Origin: Sphingomonas sp. AR_OL41
GTDB taxonomy: Bacteria > Pseudomonadota > Alphaproteobacteria > Sphingomonadales > Sphingomonadaceae
NCBI RefSeq assembly: GCF_029911635.1
Contig: NZ_JARYTI010000002.1
Coordinates: forward strand, 174,678 to 238,677
DNA: 64,000 nucleotides
Reading direction: 5' to 3'
The notes under the pieces were generated by a model. It was not told the DNA's origin. It did not search any database and saw only the letters and a list, made by a program, of their open reading frames with translations. Shown one piece after another: positions 35,362 through 45,700 of this stretch (its first letter is position 1; each line of letters starts with the position of its first letter). A program made the position numbers and the translations under genes.

Positions 35362-36642
35362 ATGCACGACATACGCCTGATCCGCGAAAATCCCGAGGCC
35401 TTCGATGCCGGGCTCGCCCGTCGCGGCCTCGCGCCCTCGGCCGCCACCCTGCTCGCGCTCGACGAGAAGCGCCGCGCCCTGATCACCCGGGCGCAGACCG
35501 GCCAGGCGCGCCGCAACGAAGCCTCGAAGGCGATCGGCGCAGCCAAGGCGGCGAAGGACGAGACGACCGCCGCCGCGCTGATGGCCGAGGTCGCCGAACT
35601 CAAACTGACCATGCCGGCGATCGAGGCCGAGGAAGCCGCGCTGGGCGAGGAACTCAACGGCCTGCTCGCCGCGATCCCCAATTTGCCGCTCGCCGATGTC
35701 CCCGAGGGTCTCGACGAAGATGGCAATGTCTTGGTCCATATGCGCGGGACGCTTCCCGAATTCGCCTTCGCACCGCGCGAGCATGACGCGATCGGCCCCG
35801 CGCTCGGGCTCGATTTCGAAACCGGCGCAATGCTCGCCGGCACACGCTTCACGCTGCTGCGCGGTCCGCTGGCGCGGCTCTACCGCGCGCTCGGCCAATA
35901 TATGCTGACCGTGCTGGCGCGCGATTATGGCTATGAACAGGTCGTCCCGCCACTGATGGTCCGCGACGAGATCATGTTCGGCACGGGCCAGTTGCCGAAA
36001 TTCGCCGAGGATTCGTTCCGCACCACGGATGGTCGCTGGCTGATCCCGACCGCCGAGGTCAGCCTGACCAACATCGTGCGCGAACAGATCCTGCCCGAAG
36101 GCGAACTGCCGATGCGCTTCGCCGCGCTGACGCCGTGCTTCCGCTCCGAGGCGGGTTCGGCCGGGCGCGACACGCGAGGCTTCATCCGCCAGCACCAGTT
36201 CGACAAATGCGAGATGGTCTCGATCGTCACGCCCGACCAGTCCGAGGCCGAGCATGAGCGTATGACCGGCGCCGCCGAAGCGCTGCTCACCCAGCTTGGC
36301 CTGCCGTTCCGCCGCATGAAGCTGTGCAGCGGCGACATGGGCTTCTCCGCCGCGCGCACCTATGATCTCGAAGTATGGCTGCCCGGCCAGGGCCGCTATC
36401 GCGAAATCTCCAGCTGCTCGACCTGCACCGACTTCCAGGCGCGTCGCATGAACGCGCGCTATCGCCCTGAAGGCGAAAAGAACACGCGCTTCGTCCATAC
36501 GCTCAACGGCTCGGGGCTCGCGGTGGGTCGCACGCTCGTCGCGGTGATCGAGAATTACCAGAATGAGGACGGTTCGATCACCGTGCCCGAGGCCTTCGTG
36601 CCCTTCATGCACGGCGTGACGCGCCTCGAGCCGACCCGCTGA
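35362..36642 (+). CDS. serS: Seryl-tRNA synthetase
   Basis: A 426-residue class II synthetase that charges tRNA-Ser. The N-terminal coiled-coil arm covers residues about 30-100. Class II motif 2 is around [20 protein letters not shown], and motif 3 is near the C-terminus at [36 protein letters not shown] is also conserved. The start [14 protein letters not shown] matches the family; a longer frame is rejected. Its stop overlaps the surE start by one base (TGATG). Confidence 0.97.
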   Translation: MHDIRLIRENPEAFDAGLARRGLAPSAATLLALDEKRRALITRAQTGQARRNEASKAIGAAKAAKDETTAAALMAEVAELKLTMPAIEAEEAALGEELNGLLAAIPNLPLADVPEGLDEDGNVLVHMRGTLPEFAFAPREHDAIGPALGLDFETGAMLAGTRFTLLRGPLARLYRALGQYMLTVLARDYGYEQVVPPLMVRDEIMFGTGQLPKFAEDSFRTTDGRWLIPTAEVSLTNIVREQILPEGELPMRFAALTPCFRSEAGSAGRDTRGFIRQHQFDKCEMVSIVTPDQSEAEHERMTGAAEALLTQLGLPFRRMKLCSGDMGFSAARTYDLEVWLPGQGRYREISSCSTCTDFQARRMNARYRPEGEKNTRFVHTLNGSGLAVGRTLVAVIENYQNEDGSITVPEAFVPFMHGVTRLEPTR

Positions 36643-37406
36643 TGCGCATCCTGCTGACCAATGACGATGGCTATCATGCCCCCGGGCTAAAAGTGCTCGA
36701 GGAGATCGCGGCCACCTTGTCCGACGATGTCTGGGTTGTCGCGCCGTCGGAAGAGCAGTCAGGCGCCGGCCACTCGCTGACGCTCAGCCGCCCGGTGCGC
36801 GTGCGTCGTCACGGCGACAAGCGCTACGCCGTTTCCGGCACGCCGACCGACGCGGTGATGATGGCGCTGGCACGGCTGATGAAAGACACGCCGCCCGACC
36901 TGATCCTGTCGGGGGTCAATCGCGGCGCCAACCTTGCCGAGGACGTGACCTATTCGGGCACCGTCTCGGCGGCGATGGAGGGCGCACTCGCCGGCGTCCG
37001 CTCGATCGCGCTGAGCCAAGTCTATGCCCGTGAAGGCATGGGCGACGCCGTCCCCTTCGCCGCTGCGCGCGCCTGGGGCGAACGCGTGCTGCGCCCGATC
37101 CTTGCCACGCCCTATGCGCGCGGCACGCTGATCAACGTCAATTTCCCTGCCGTGCCCGATGATGCGGTCAAGGGTATCCGCGTCGTAGGCCAGGGGCTGC
37201 GCGATTATGGCCGGCTGCAGATCGTCACCAATCGCGATCCGCGCGGTTATGAATATCACTGGTTCGCGCTGGGCCCGACGGTCGAGACCCCGGCGCATGC
37301 CACGGATCTCGAAGCCGTCGCCGACGATTATGTCGCGGTGACGCCGCTGCATCTCGACCTGACACATCGCGACTCGCTCGCTATGCTCGACGCCGCGTAT
37401 CGCTGA
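36642..37406 (+). CDS. surE: 5'/3'-nucleotidase SurE
   Basis: A 254-residue metal-dependent nucleoside-monophosphate phosphatase. Metal ligands are Asp8 and Asp9 in ILLTNDDGYHAPGL. SGVNRGANLAEDVTYSGTVS is the second conserved block and completes the site. It is coupled to serS and followed by the NlpD-like gene after 12 bases. The isoaspartyl methyltransferase gene pcm, often found between surE and nlpD, is absent. Confidence 0.96.
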   Translation: MRILLTNDDGYHAPGLKVLEEIAATLSDDVWVVAPSEEQSGAGHSLTLSRPVRVRRHGDKRYAVSGTPTDAVMMALARLMKDTPPDLILSGVNRGANLAEDVTYSGTVSAAMEGALAGVRSIALSQVYAREGMGDAVPFAAARAWGERVLRPILATPYARGTLINVNFPAVPDDAVKGIRVVGQGLRDYGRLQIVTNRDPRGYEYHWFALGPTVETPAHATDLEAVADDYVAVTPLHLDLTHRDSLAMLDAAYR

Positions 37407-37418
37407 CGGGAGGGGAAG

Positions 37419-38507
37419 ATGCGACGCCTGTGCCTGCGGCCAAGTGCCGTGCTGATCGTCGCTTTGCTCGCCGGGGGCTGCATTCCGCAGGATTCGCGTC
37501 CCGAACCCTATTATCCGCAGGACAATCCGGCGCGCGATGACACGCCGCGCGACCGTTACGAGCCGCATCGCATCGACGAGGATGTCCGCACCGTGCCCGC
37601 CGCGCCGCCGCCGGCGTGGCAATCGCGTGCCGTCGTGCCCGATGCGCGCGTCATCGCCGACTCGACCTATGTCGTGCGCCCAGGCGACACGCTGCGCCAT
37701 GTCGCCGACGTCACCGGCTCGGGCTCGGAGGCGATCGCCCGCGCCAATAACCTCATACAGCCGTTCACGATCCGCGCCGGCGAGCGCCTCGCTATTCCCG
37801 GCGGGCGTTATCACCTCGTTCGCGCCGGCGAGACGGGTATCGCCATCGCGCGTGCCTATGGCGTCGACTGGGGCAGGATCATCGCCGCCAACGAGCTCAG
37901 CGCGCCCTATGTGCTGCGCGTCGGCATGCGCGTGCTGATTCCGGGCGGCGCTGCTGCCATCGGCACCGCCACCGCCGCCGAGCGCGCCGCCGCCTTCCGC
38001 CTCGACATCGACGATATCGTCACCGGCAGCCAGCCGGCGATCGCCGAGCATCAACGCCCGGCCCGTCCCGCCCAGACCGCCAGCCAGCCTGTTTCGGCCT
38101 TCACGCCCGTCCAGGAACCGTCGAGCCTGCGCGGCGGCTTCGCCTGGCCGGTGCGCGGGCGCATCGTCGCGCGCTTCGGCCCGGGCGCGAGCGGCGAACG
38201 TTACAACGGCATCAAGATCGCGGTCCCCACCGGCACCCCGATCACCGCCGCCGCCGACGGGGTCGTCGCTTATGCCGGCAGCGAGATCTCCAATCTCGGC
38301 GGACTGGTGATCATCAAGCATGGCGATGGCTGGACCAGCGTCTACGGCCATGCCAGCCAGCTGCTCGTCCAGCGTGGCCAGGCGGTGAAGCGGGGCCAGA
38401 AGATCGCGCTGTCGGGCGATTCGGGTTTCGCCGATCGGCCGGAGGTGCATTTCGAACTGCGCAAGGGCCGCTTGCCGGTCGATCCGCTGGCGGAGTTGCC
38501 GCGCTGA
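37419..38507 (+). CDS. NlpD-like lipoprotein with LysM and degenerate M23 domain
   Basis: A 362-residue envelope lipoprotein. The lipobox is LAGGC (Cys21). Two LysM domains follow (about residues 85-130 and 131-175; YVVRPGDTL, HLVRAGETG), then a linker and an M23/LytM domain from about 245. The usual H-x-x-x-D zinc motif reads YNGIKIAVP, so His and Asp are both lost, while GHAS and HFELR remain. It is therefore unlikely to cut peptidoglycan and more likely activates amidases, as NlpD and EnvC do. Confidence 0.9.
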   Translation: MRRLCLRPSAVLIVALLAGGCIPQDSRPEPYYPQDNPARDDTPRDRYEPHRIDEDVRTVPAAPPPAWQSRAVVPDARVIADSTYVVRPGDTLRHVADVTGSGSEAIARANNLIQPFTIRAGERLAIPGGRYHLVRAGETGIAIARAYGVDWGRIIAANELSAPYVLRVGMRVLIPGGAAAIGTATAAERAAAFRLDIDDIVTGSQPAIAEHQRPARPAQTASQPVSAFTPVQEPSSLRGGFAWPVRGRIVARFGPGASGERYNGIKIAVPTGTPITAAADGVVAYAGSEISNLGGLVIIKHGDGWTSVYGHASQLLVQRGQAVKRGQKIALSGDSGFADRPEVHFELRKGRLPVDPLAELPR

Positions 38508-38549
38508 GGTAGCGCCGTCGCGCATCGCCGTGCTAAGCGCCCGCCCGCT

Positions 38550-39776
38550 ATGACCGAACATAAATCCGACCTGCTCCGCCTGCTCGACAGCCGCGGCTAT
38601 ATCCACCAGCTCACCGATGCCGCCGGCCTCGACGCGCTTGCCGGCAAGCAGGTCATCCCCGGCTATATCGGTTTCGACCCGACCGCGCCGTCGCTGCATG
38701 TCGGCAGCCTCGTCCAGATCATGCTGCTGCGCCGGCTGCAGCAGGCCGGTCACAAGCCGATCGTGCTGATGGGCGGCGGCACCGGCAAGATCGGCGATCC
38801 GAGCTTCAAGGACGAGGCGCGCAAGCTGCTCGACCATGACGGGCTCGCCACCAACGTCGCCTCGATCCGCCGCATCTTCGAGCGTTTTCTCACCTTCGGC
38901 GATGGCCCGAGCGATGCGATCATGCTCGACAATGCCGAATGGCTCGACGCGCTCGAATATATCCCCTTCCTGCGCGAGGTCGGCCAGCATTTTTCGGTCA
39001 ACCGCATGCTCAGCTTCGACTCGGTCAAGCTACGGCTCGATCGCGAGCAGTCGCTCAGTTTCCTCGAATTCAACTACATGATCCTCCAGGCCTATGATTT
39101 TCTGGAACTGTCGCGTCGCGCCGGCTGCCGCCTGCAGATGGGCGGCTCGGATCAATGGGGTAATATCGTCAACGGCATCGAACTGGCGCGGCGGATGGAT
39201 TCGACCGAGGTATACGGCATCACCACGCCGCTGATCACCACGGCCGACGGCGGCAAGATGGGCAAGACCATGGCCGGCGCGGTTTGGCTCCACGAGGACC
39301 AGTTGCCGCACTTCGATTACTGGCAATTCTGGCGCAACACCGACGACCGCGATGTCGGGCGTTTCCTGCGGCTGTTCACCGATCTGCCGCTCGACGAGAT
39401 CGCTCGGCTTGAAGCGCTCGAGGGCGCCGAGATCAACGAGGCCAAGAAGATCCTCGCCAGTGCCGCGACCGCGATGTGCCGCGGCGAGGCGGCGGCCGTC
39501 GAGGCGGCGGAGACCGCGCGCCGCACCTTCGAAGAGGGCGCCGCCGGCGGCAGCCTGCCAACGCTGACCGTCGATGGCAGCATCGCGATCGTGGATGCGC
39601 TGGTCGGACTCGGCCTCGTCGCGTCGAAGGGCGAGGCGCGCCGGCTGATCAAGGGCGGTGGCGCGCGCATCGGCGCGGAGAAGGTCACCGACGAGTCGCT
39701 TATCGTGACGGTCGGCGACGAGCCGGTCAGCATCGCCGCCGGCAAGAAGCATCACGGCCTGCTCGTTCGCGGCTGA
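38550..39776 (+). CDS. tyrS: Tyrosyl-tRNA synthetase
   Basis: A 408-residue class I synthetase. The HIGH-type motif is HVGS (50-53) in [14 protein letters not shown]. The KMSKS-type motif is [24 protein letters not shown] is the tyrosine-pocket region. A C-terminal S4 RNA-binding domain starts near residue 345 ([18 protein letters not shown]). The gap to the NlpD-like gene is 42 bases. Confidence 0.97.
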   Translation: MTEHKSDLLRLLDSRGYIHQLTDAAGLDALAGKQVIPGYIGFDPTAPSLHVGSLVQIMLLRRLQQAGHKPIVLMGGGTGKIGDPSFKDEARKLLDHDGLATNVASIRRIFERFLTFGDGPSDAIMLDNAEWLDALEYIPFLREVGQHFSVNRMLSFDSVKLRLDREQSLSFLEFNYMILQAYDFLELSRRAGCRLQMGGSDQWGNIVNGIELARRMDSTEVYGITTPLITTADGGKMGKTMAGAVWLHEDQLPHFDYWQFWRNTDDRDVGRFLRLFTDLPLDEIARLEALEGAEINEAKKILASAATAMCRGEAAAVEAAETARRTFEEGAAGGSLPTLTVDGSIAIVDALVGLGLVASKGEARRLIKGGGARIGAEKVTDESLIVTVGDEPVSIAAGKKHHGLLVRG

Positions 39777-39891
39777 ATTATCTGACACGACTGGGAAAAT
39801 CCTGCCCGGCAAGAAATTCTTAACGAGCTTTGTTTTGATCCGCTTCATACCCCCGGCGTAGCCTGAAGCACGCCGGGAAAGGGGCGTCATC

Positions 39892-40209
39892 ATGGGTTTG
39901 GCTCAGGCAGCGATTACCGAAAACCGCGCGATCCCGCGCGACGAGGTCCATTATCGCGCTCGCGCCGCCGGGCCCGACATGCGGCCGGTGACGCTGTTGA
40001 TCGTCAACATGTCCGCGCTCGGCCTGATGGCGCGTTGCGAGGTCGAATTCGCCCCCGGAGAGCGCCTGCGCGTCTCGCTCCCGGTGGTCGGCACCGTCGT
40101 CGCGGAAGTGCGCTGGTGGCTCGGCGGGCGCATCGGCTGCGAGCTCGAACGCCCGATCCCGCTCGCCGCTTATTATGAGCTGCTTGCCGCCTTGCTCAAG
40201 GCGCGCTGA
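39892..40209 (+). CDS. PilZ domain-like protein, degenerate first motif
   Basis: A 105-residue beta-barrel protein. The second PilZ motif is present (NMSALGLM), but the first arginine pair reads RDEVHYR, not R-x-x-x-R, so c-di-GMP binding is uncertain. The barrel continues ERLRVSLPVVGTVVAEVRWW. Convergent with recG, 34 bases between stops. The preceding gap (39777-39891) has a weak promoter candidate only. Confidence 0.75.
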   Translation: MGLAQAAITENRAIPRDEVHYRARAAGPDMRPVTLLIVNMSALGLMARCEVEFAPGERLRVSLPVVGTVVAEVRWWLGGRIGCELERPIPLAAYYELLAALLKAR

Positions 40210-40243
40210 GGCTCCCCATTACGCCCTCCGAGCGGGGCAGAAC

Positions 40244-42304
40244 TCAGCCCGACCGCAGCAACGCCACCCCGGCGTCGCGCTCGAACAAATATAGCGCGGT
40301 CCGCGCCGCCTGCCCGCGCGGTCCCTGTAGCCCGCCGTCGCGATCGATCAGCAGCCGCGCATCGTCGGTCGCCACCGGCAGCAACTCGCCCAGCATATCC
40401 GGCGTCGCCAATCTGAAGCCGGCCTCGCCCGATTGCCGCGTGCCGAGCAGCTCGCCCGCGCCGCGCAGCCGCAGATCCTCTTCGGCGATGCGGAAGCCGT
40501 CATTCGTCTCGCGCATCAGCGCCAGCCGGGCACGCGATGTCTCGCCCAGCGCGCCGCCGCGGATCAGCAGGCAGTTCGACTTGCCGCTGCCGCGCCCCAC
40601 TCGCCCACGCAGCTGGTGCAGCTGGGCGAGGCCGAAGCGGTCGGCATGTTCGATCACGATCAGCGTGGCATTGGGCACGTCGACCCCGACCTCGATCACC
40701 GTCGTCGCGACCAGCACGCTGGTCTGCCCGGCGGCGAACGCCGTCATCACCGCGTCCTTCTCCGGCCCCTTCATCCGGCCATGGATCAGCGCGATCCGGT
40801 CGCCGAAGCGCGCCTGTAGCGTCGCGGCGCGCGCCTCGGCCGCGGCGAGATCGCTTTTCTCGCTCTCCTCGACCAGCGGGCACACCCAATAGGCCTGTCC
40901 GCCATCCGACATATGCCGCGCCAATGCATCGACCACCACGTCGAGCCGGTCCTCGGAGATCACCCGCGTCTCGATCGGCTGGCGCCCCGGCGGCATCTCG
41001 TCGAGCCGGCTGACGTCCATCTCGCCATAATGCGCCAGCGTCAGCGTGCGCGGGATCGGCGTCGCGGTCATCGCCAGCAGGTGCGGCGGACGCTCGGCCT
41101 TGGCCTGCAGCATCATGCGCTGCGCGACGCCGAAGCGATGCTGCTCGTCGACCACCACCAGCGCGAGGTCCTTGTACGACACCGCGTCCTGGAAGATCGC
41201 GTGCGTGCCGATCAGGATGTCGATCGCACCCGACGCCAACCCCATCAGCGTCGCCTCGCGGACCTTGCCCTTGTCGCGTCCGGTCAGCACGGCGATTTCG
41301 ACCGGCAGGCCCGAGAGCTGACGACGCAGCGTGTCGTAATGCTGGCGCGCGAGGATTTCGGTCGGCGCCAGCAAAGCCCCTTGTGCGCCCGCCTCGACCG
41401 CAATCAGCAGCGCCATCGCCGCGACCATCGTCTTGCCCGACCCGACATCGCCCTGCAGCAGACGCAGCATCGGTTGCGCCTGGGCCAGATCGCCTTCGAT
41501 CTCGCGCACCGTCCGCGCCTGCGCGCCGGTCAGTTGATAGGGCAGCTGCCACTGGTCGCGCAGCCGCCCGGTCCCGACCAGCGCCCTGCCCCGTCGCCGG
41601 CGATTATCCTGCCGCACCAGCATCAGCGCGAGCTGGTTGGCGAAAATCTCGTCATAAGCCAGCCGTTGCCGCGCTACCATGTCGGACGGGTCGGCATGGA
41701 CTCGCGCCAGCGCCGTCCGCCACGCCGGCCACTCGCCCTTCGCGAGCAGCCCGGGCTCGATCCATTCCGCGAGCTCCGGCGCGCGCTCCACCGCCTGCGC
41801 CACCAACTGCCCCATGCGCCGCGAGGTGATTCCGTCCGAAAGCGGATAGATCGCCTCGCGCTCGGGCGAGGTGTCGATCTCGTCGAGCGGCAGCACATGG
41901 TCGGGATGGACGATCTGTAGTTCCTGCCCGTACAGTTCGAGCTTGCCCGATACGCGACGCGGCTCGCCCAGTGGCAGCAGCTTCATGGCCCAGCCGGGGT
42001 GCCCGCCAAAATAGACCAGGCTGACATAATTGCCCGCCGCGTCGACTGCCTTGACCCGGCTCGGACCGCGCCCATTGCCCGATCGATGTTCGACCGCAGT
42101 CAGCGTGATCGCGATCGTCCGCCCGGCATCGGCCATGTCGAGCTCCTCGCGCGGCACGCGGTCGATCCAGCCGGTCGGCAGGTGAAAGGCGATGTCGACC
42201 ACGCGGTGCAGCCCGAGCTTGTCGAGCGGCTTCGCAAGCGCCGGCCCGATTCCCTTCAGGGCGGTGACCTCGGCGAACAATGGATTGAGGATATCGGGCC
42301 GCAT
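40244..42304 (-). CDS. recG: ATP-dependent DNA helicase RecG
   Basis: A 686-residue branched-DNA translocase that remodels stalled forks. An N-terminal wedge (OB) domain with the ALKGIGPALAKPLDKLGL start is followed by helicase motifs: Walker A LLQGDVGSGKTMVAAM, motif II DEQHRFGV, motif III TATPIPRTL, and a C-terminal QLRGRVGRGSGKS. The start at 42304 (MRPDILNPLF) is chosen. Divergent from sdhE with 70 bases between. Confidence 0.97.
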   Translation of the reverse strand: MRPDILNPLFAEVTALKGIGPALAKPLDKLGLHRVVDIAFHLPTGWIDRVPREELDMADAGRTIAITLTAVEHRSGNGRGPSRVKAVDAAGNYVSLVYFGGHPGWAMKLLPLGEPRRVSGKLELYGQELQIVHPDHVLPLDEIDTSPEREAIYPLSDGITSRRMGQLVAQAVERAPELAEWIEPGLLAKGEWPAWRTALARVHADPSDMVARQRLAYDEIFANQLALMLVRQDNRRRRGRALVGTGRLRDQWQLPYQLTGAQARTVREIEGDLAQAQPMLRLLQGDVGSGKTMVAAMALLIAVEAGAQGALLAPTEILARQHYDTLRRQLSGLPVEIAVLTGRDKGKVREATLMGLASGAIDILIGTHAIFQDAVSYKDLALVVVDEQHRFGVAQRMMLQAKAERPPHLLAMTATPIPRTLTLAHYGEMDVSRLDEMPPGRQPIETRVISEDRLDVVVDALARHMSDGGQAYWVCPLVEESEKSDLAAAEARAATLQARFGDRIALIHGRMKGPEKDAVMTAFAAGQTSVLVATTVIEVGVDVPNATLIVIEHADRFGLAQLHQLRGRVGRGSGKSNCLLIRGGALGETSRARLALMRETNDGFRIAEEDLRLRGAGELLGTRQSGEAGFRLATPDMLGELLPVATDDARLLIDRDGGLQGPRGQAARTALYLFERDAGVALLRSG

Positions 42305-42374
42305 GACTATGTGCCTCCTACCTCTAGCCGGCGGTTGCTCCAAGCACCGCGGGCCAATTGCGTTTGGAAATAAT

Positions 42375-42641
42375 ATGGACCGCGAGACCCGATTGAAGCG
42401 CCTTCGCTTCCGCGCCTGGCATCGCGGCACCAAGGAAGCCGATCTGCTGATCGGCGGCTTTTACGACGCCCACGCCGCCGGCTGGAACGATGACGAGATC
42501 ACGCTGTTCGAGGGTCTGCTCGAGGAACAGGATGTCGACATCATGGCCTGGGCGATCGGCACCGAGCCGGCCCCGGAGCGTTGGCAGGGCACGATCATGG
42601 CCGCGCTCCACACGCTGAACTACGTCCCGATCGCCCGATAA
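42375..42641 (+). CDS. sdhE: Succinate dehydrogenase assembly factor SdhE
   Basis: An 88-residue helical protein that helps attach FAD to succinate dehydrogenase. It begins MDRETRLKRLRFRAWHRGTK and contains the catalytic-type patch RGTKEADLLIGGF (family RG-x-E/D-x-D). No upstream ribosome site of strength is visible. It sits between recG and mfd and is unlinked to sdh genes. Confidence 0.93.
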   Translation: MDRETRLKRLRFRAWHRGTKEADLLIGGFYDAHAAGWNDDEITLFEGLLEEQDVDIMAWAIGTEPAPERWQGTIMAALHTLNYVPIAR

Positions 42642-42643
42642 TT

Positions 42644-42684
42644 CTCCCTCTACCCTAAGGGGGAGAGGGTCGGGGAGAGGGGTG
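42644..42684. repeat. Intergenic palindromic repeat unit, single copy
   Basis: A CT-rich arm (CTCCCTCTACCC) and a GA-rich arm (GGGGGAGAGGG) around TAA form an imperfect hairpin; CGGGGAGAGGGGTGG follows. It resembles the larger element at 55905-56006 and lies three bases after the sdhE stop, so it may also end sdhE transcription. Confidence 0.6.
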
Positions 42685-42724
42685 GCCACGAACACCGCCC
42701 TTCCCCGACAAACCCTGGAACACC

Positions 42725-45700
42725 ATGCCCGACCTGAAACGCATCCTCTCGGCCAAGACGCCCCTCACCCTCGCCGGCGTACCGACGGGTTTCGAGCCGT
42801 GGCTGCTCGCCGACCTGTCGCGCGCCGCGCCGACCCGCGCGGTGTTCATCGCGCCCGACGAAGCGGCGATGCGCGCGATCGCCGCGACCGCGCCGATGTT
42901 CGCCCCCGAACTCGAGGTGCTGACCTTCCCGGCCTGGGACTGCCTGCCCTATGACCGCGCCTCGCCGACGCTGCAGGTCATGGCCGAGCGCATGGCGACG
43001 CTCCACCGGCTCCAGCAGCCGGTCAAGGGCCCGCAGCTGCTCGTCACCACCGCCAATGCGGCGATGCAGCGCACGCTCACCCCGTTCCGCATCCGCCAGC
43101 TCGTCGCGCGCCTCGCGCCGGGCGAGCGCATCGGGCGTGACCGGCTCGCCGAACAGCTCCAGGCCAATGGTTATGTGCGCAGCGAGACGGTGGCCGATGC
43201 CGGCGAATTCGCCGTGCGCGGCGGCCTAGTCGATCTGTTTCCCAGCGGCGAGAGCCAGGCGCTGCGGCTCGACTTCTTCGGCGACGAGATCGAGAGCGTC
43301 CGAACCTTCGACCCCGCCGACCAGCGCACCACCGGCCGGGTCGACGGCTTCACCCTGCTGCCGGCGTCGGAAATGCTGCTCGACGAGGAGAGCATCAAGC
43401 GCTTCCGCAGCCGTTATCGGGAGCGTTTTGGCGCGACCGCGACGGGCGACCCGCTCTACCAGGCGATCTCCGACGGCCGCCGCCTCGCCGGCATGGAGCA
43501 TTGGCTCCCGCTGCTCGAGGACAAGCTCTCGACGCTGTTCGAGCATCTCGGCGACGGTGCGGTCGTGGTCCGCGACGCCGGCGTGGTCGCGGCGGCGGAA
43601 CAGCGTTTCGAGGCGATCACCGACTATCACGCCAACCGCGTCCGCGCCCAGTCGAGCGACCCGGGCAGCTATCGCCCGCTCCCGGCGGATTCGCTCTACC
43701 TCAAGCCGGACGATTTCAACGCCCGGCTCGAATCCGCGCCGGCGCATCGCACCACGCCGTTCCACGAGCCGGAAAGCGCCGTGGTGCTCGACTTCGCGGT
43801 CGACGGCCCGCGCGACTTCGCGCCCGAGCGCGCCGGCGGGGTCAATATCTACGAAGCGGTGGTCGAGCATCTCGACAAGCTGCGCCGCGATGGCCGCAAG
43901 CCGGTCCTGGCGAGCTATTCGACCGGCGCGCGCGAGCGCCTGACCGGGCTGCTCAAGGATCACGGCCTGACCGGCGCGCGCCATGCCGACAGCTGGCAAG
44001 AGGCGCTCGGCGCCGCCGCCTCGTCGGTCGCGCTGATCGTGCTGCCGCTCGACCACGGTTTCACCACGCCCGACGTCGCGCTGCTGACCGAGCAGGACAT
44101 GCTCGGCGACCGGCTCGTGCGCCGCCAGAAGCGCCGCAAGTCGGCCGACGCCTTCCTCGCCGAACTCGCCGCGCTGACCCCGGGGGACCTCGTCGTCCAT
44201 GTCGATCACGGCATCGGGCGCTATGAGGGGCTGACCCAGATCCCGGTGCAGAAGGCGCCGCATGACTGCGTCGCGCTGAGCTATGCCGGCGGCGACAAGC
44301 TCTACGTGCCGGTCGAGAATCTCGAAGTCCTGTCGCGCCACGGCTCGGATTCGGACGGCGCCAGCCTCGACAAGCTCGGCGGCGAGGCGTGGCAGCGCCG
44401 CAAGTCGCGGATGAAGGAACGCATCCGCGAGATCGCCGGCGAGCTCATCGCCACCGCGGCTGAACGCGCGCTGCGCCCCGCTGATGTGATCGAGCGCGAC
44501 AGCAGCGGCTATCCCAGCTTCGTCGATCGCTTCCCGTACGAGGAAACCGACGACCAGGACCGCGCGATCAACGAGACACTCGACGATCTCTCGGCCGGCA
44601 AGCCGATGGACCGGCTGATCGTCGGCGATGTCGGCTTCGGCAAGACCGAGATCGCGCTGCGTGCCGCGTTCGTCGCGGCGATGGCGGGGCATCAGGTCGC
44701 CGTGGTGTGTCCCACCACCCTGCTCGCGCGCCAGCATTTCCAGAATTTCGTCGCGCGCTTCGAAGGCTTCCCGATCAATATCGGGCGCCTGTCGCGCCTC
44801 GTCACCGCGTCGGAGGCCAAGGCCACCAAGGAAGGCCTCGCCGCCGGAACGATCGATGTCGTCATCGGCACCCACGCGGTCCTCTCCAAGGGGATCGCCT
44901 TCAAGCGCCTCGGCCTCGTGGTCGTCGATGAGGAACAGCGTTTCGGCGTCACCCACAAGGAATTGCTCAAGGCGCTCAAGCTGGACGTCCATGTCCTAAC
45001 CCTCACCGCAACGCCAATCCCGCGCACGCTGCAGATGGCGATGTCGGGCTTGCGCGAATTGTCGGTGATCCAGACCCCGCCGGTCGACCGCCTCGCGGTG
45101 CGCACCTACATCATGCCATGGGACCCGGTCGTGCTGCGCGAGGCGCTGCTGCGCGAACATTATCGCGGCGGGCAGAGCTTCTTCGTCACCCCGCGCGTCA
45201 AGGACCTGCCCGACATCGAGGAATTTCTGCGCGAGCATGTTCCCGAGGTGCGCTACGTCGTCGCGCACGGCCAGATGGCGGCGAGCCAGGTCGAGGAGCG
45301 CATGTCGGCCTTTTACGACAAGAAGTTCGAGGTGCTCGTCTCGACCACCATCGTCGAGAGCGGGCTCGACATCCCCAGCGCCAACACGATGATCATCCAC
45401 CGCGCCGACCGCTTCGGTCTCGCCCAACTCTATCAGCTGCGCGGCCGCGTCGGGCGCTCGAAGACGCGCGCTTATGCCTATCTCACCACCCCCGCCGACC
45501 GCATCCTGACCGAGACCGCCGAGAAGCGGCTCAAGGTGCTGAGCGACCTCGACACGCTCGGTGCGGGATTCCAGCTGGCGAGCCACGATCTCGACCAGCG
45601 CGGTGCGGGCAATCTGCTCGGCGACGAGCAGTCGGGGCACATTAAGGAAGTCGGCTACGAACTCTACCAGTCGATGCTGGAGGAGGCGATTCTCGACGCG

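Noticed and set aside
36759..38990. 743-codon minus-strand frame opposite surE, the NlpD-like gene and tyrS
   Set aside because: Shadow of three well-identified plus-strand genes; Arg/Asp-rich with no domain.
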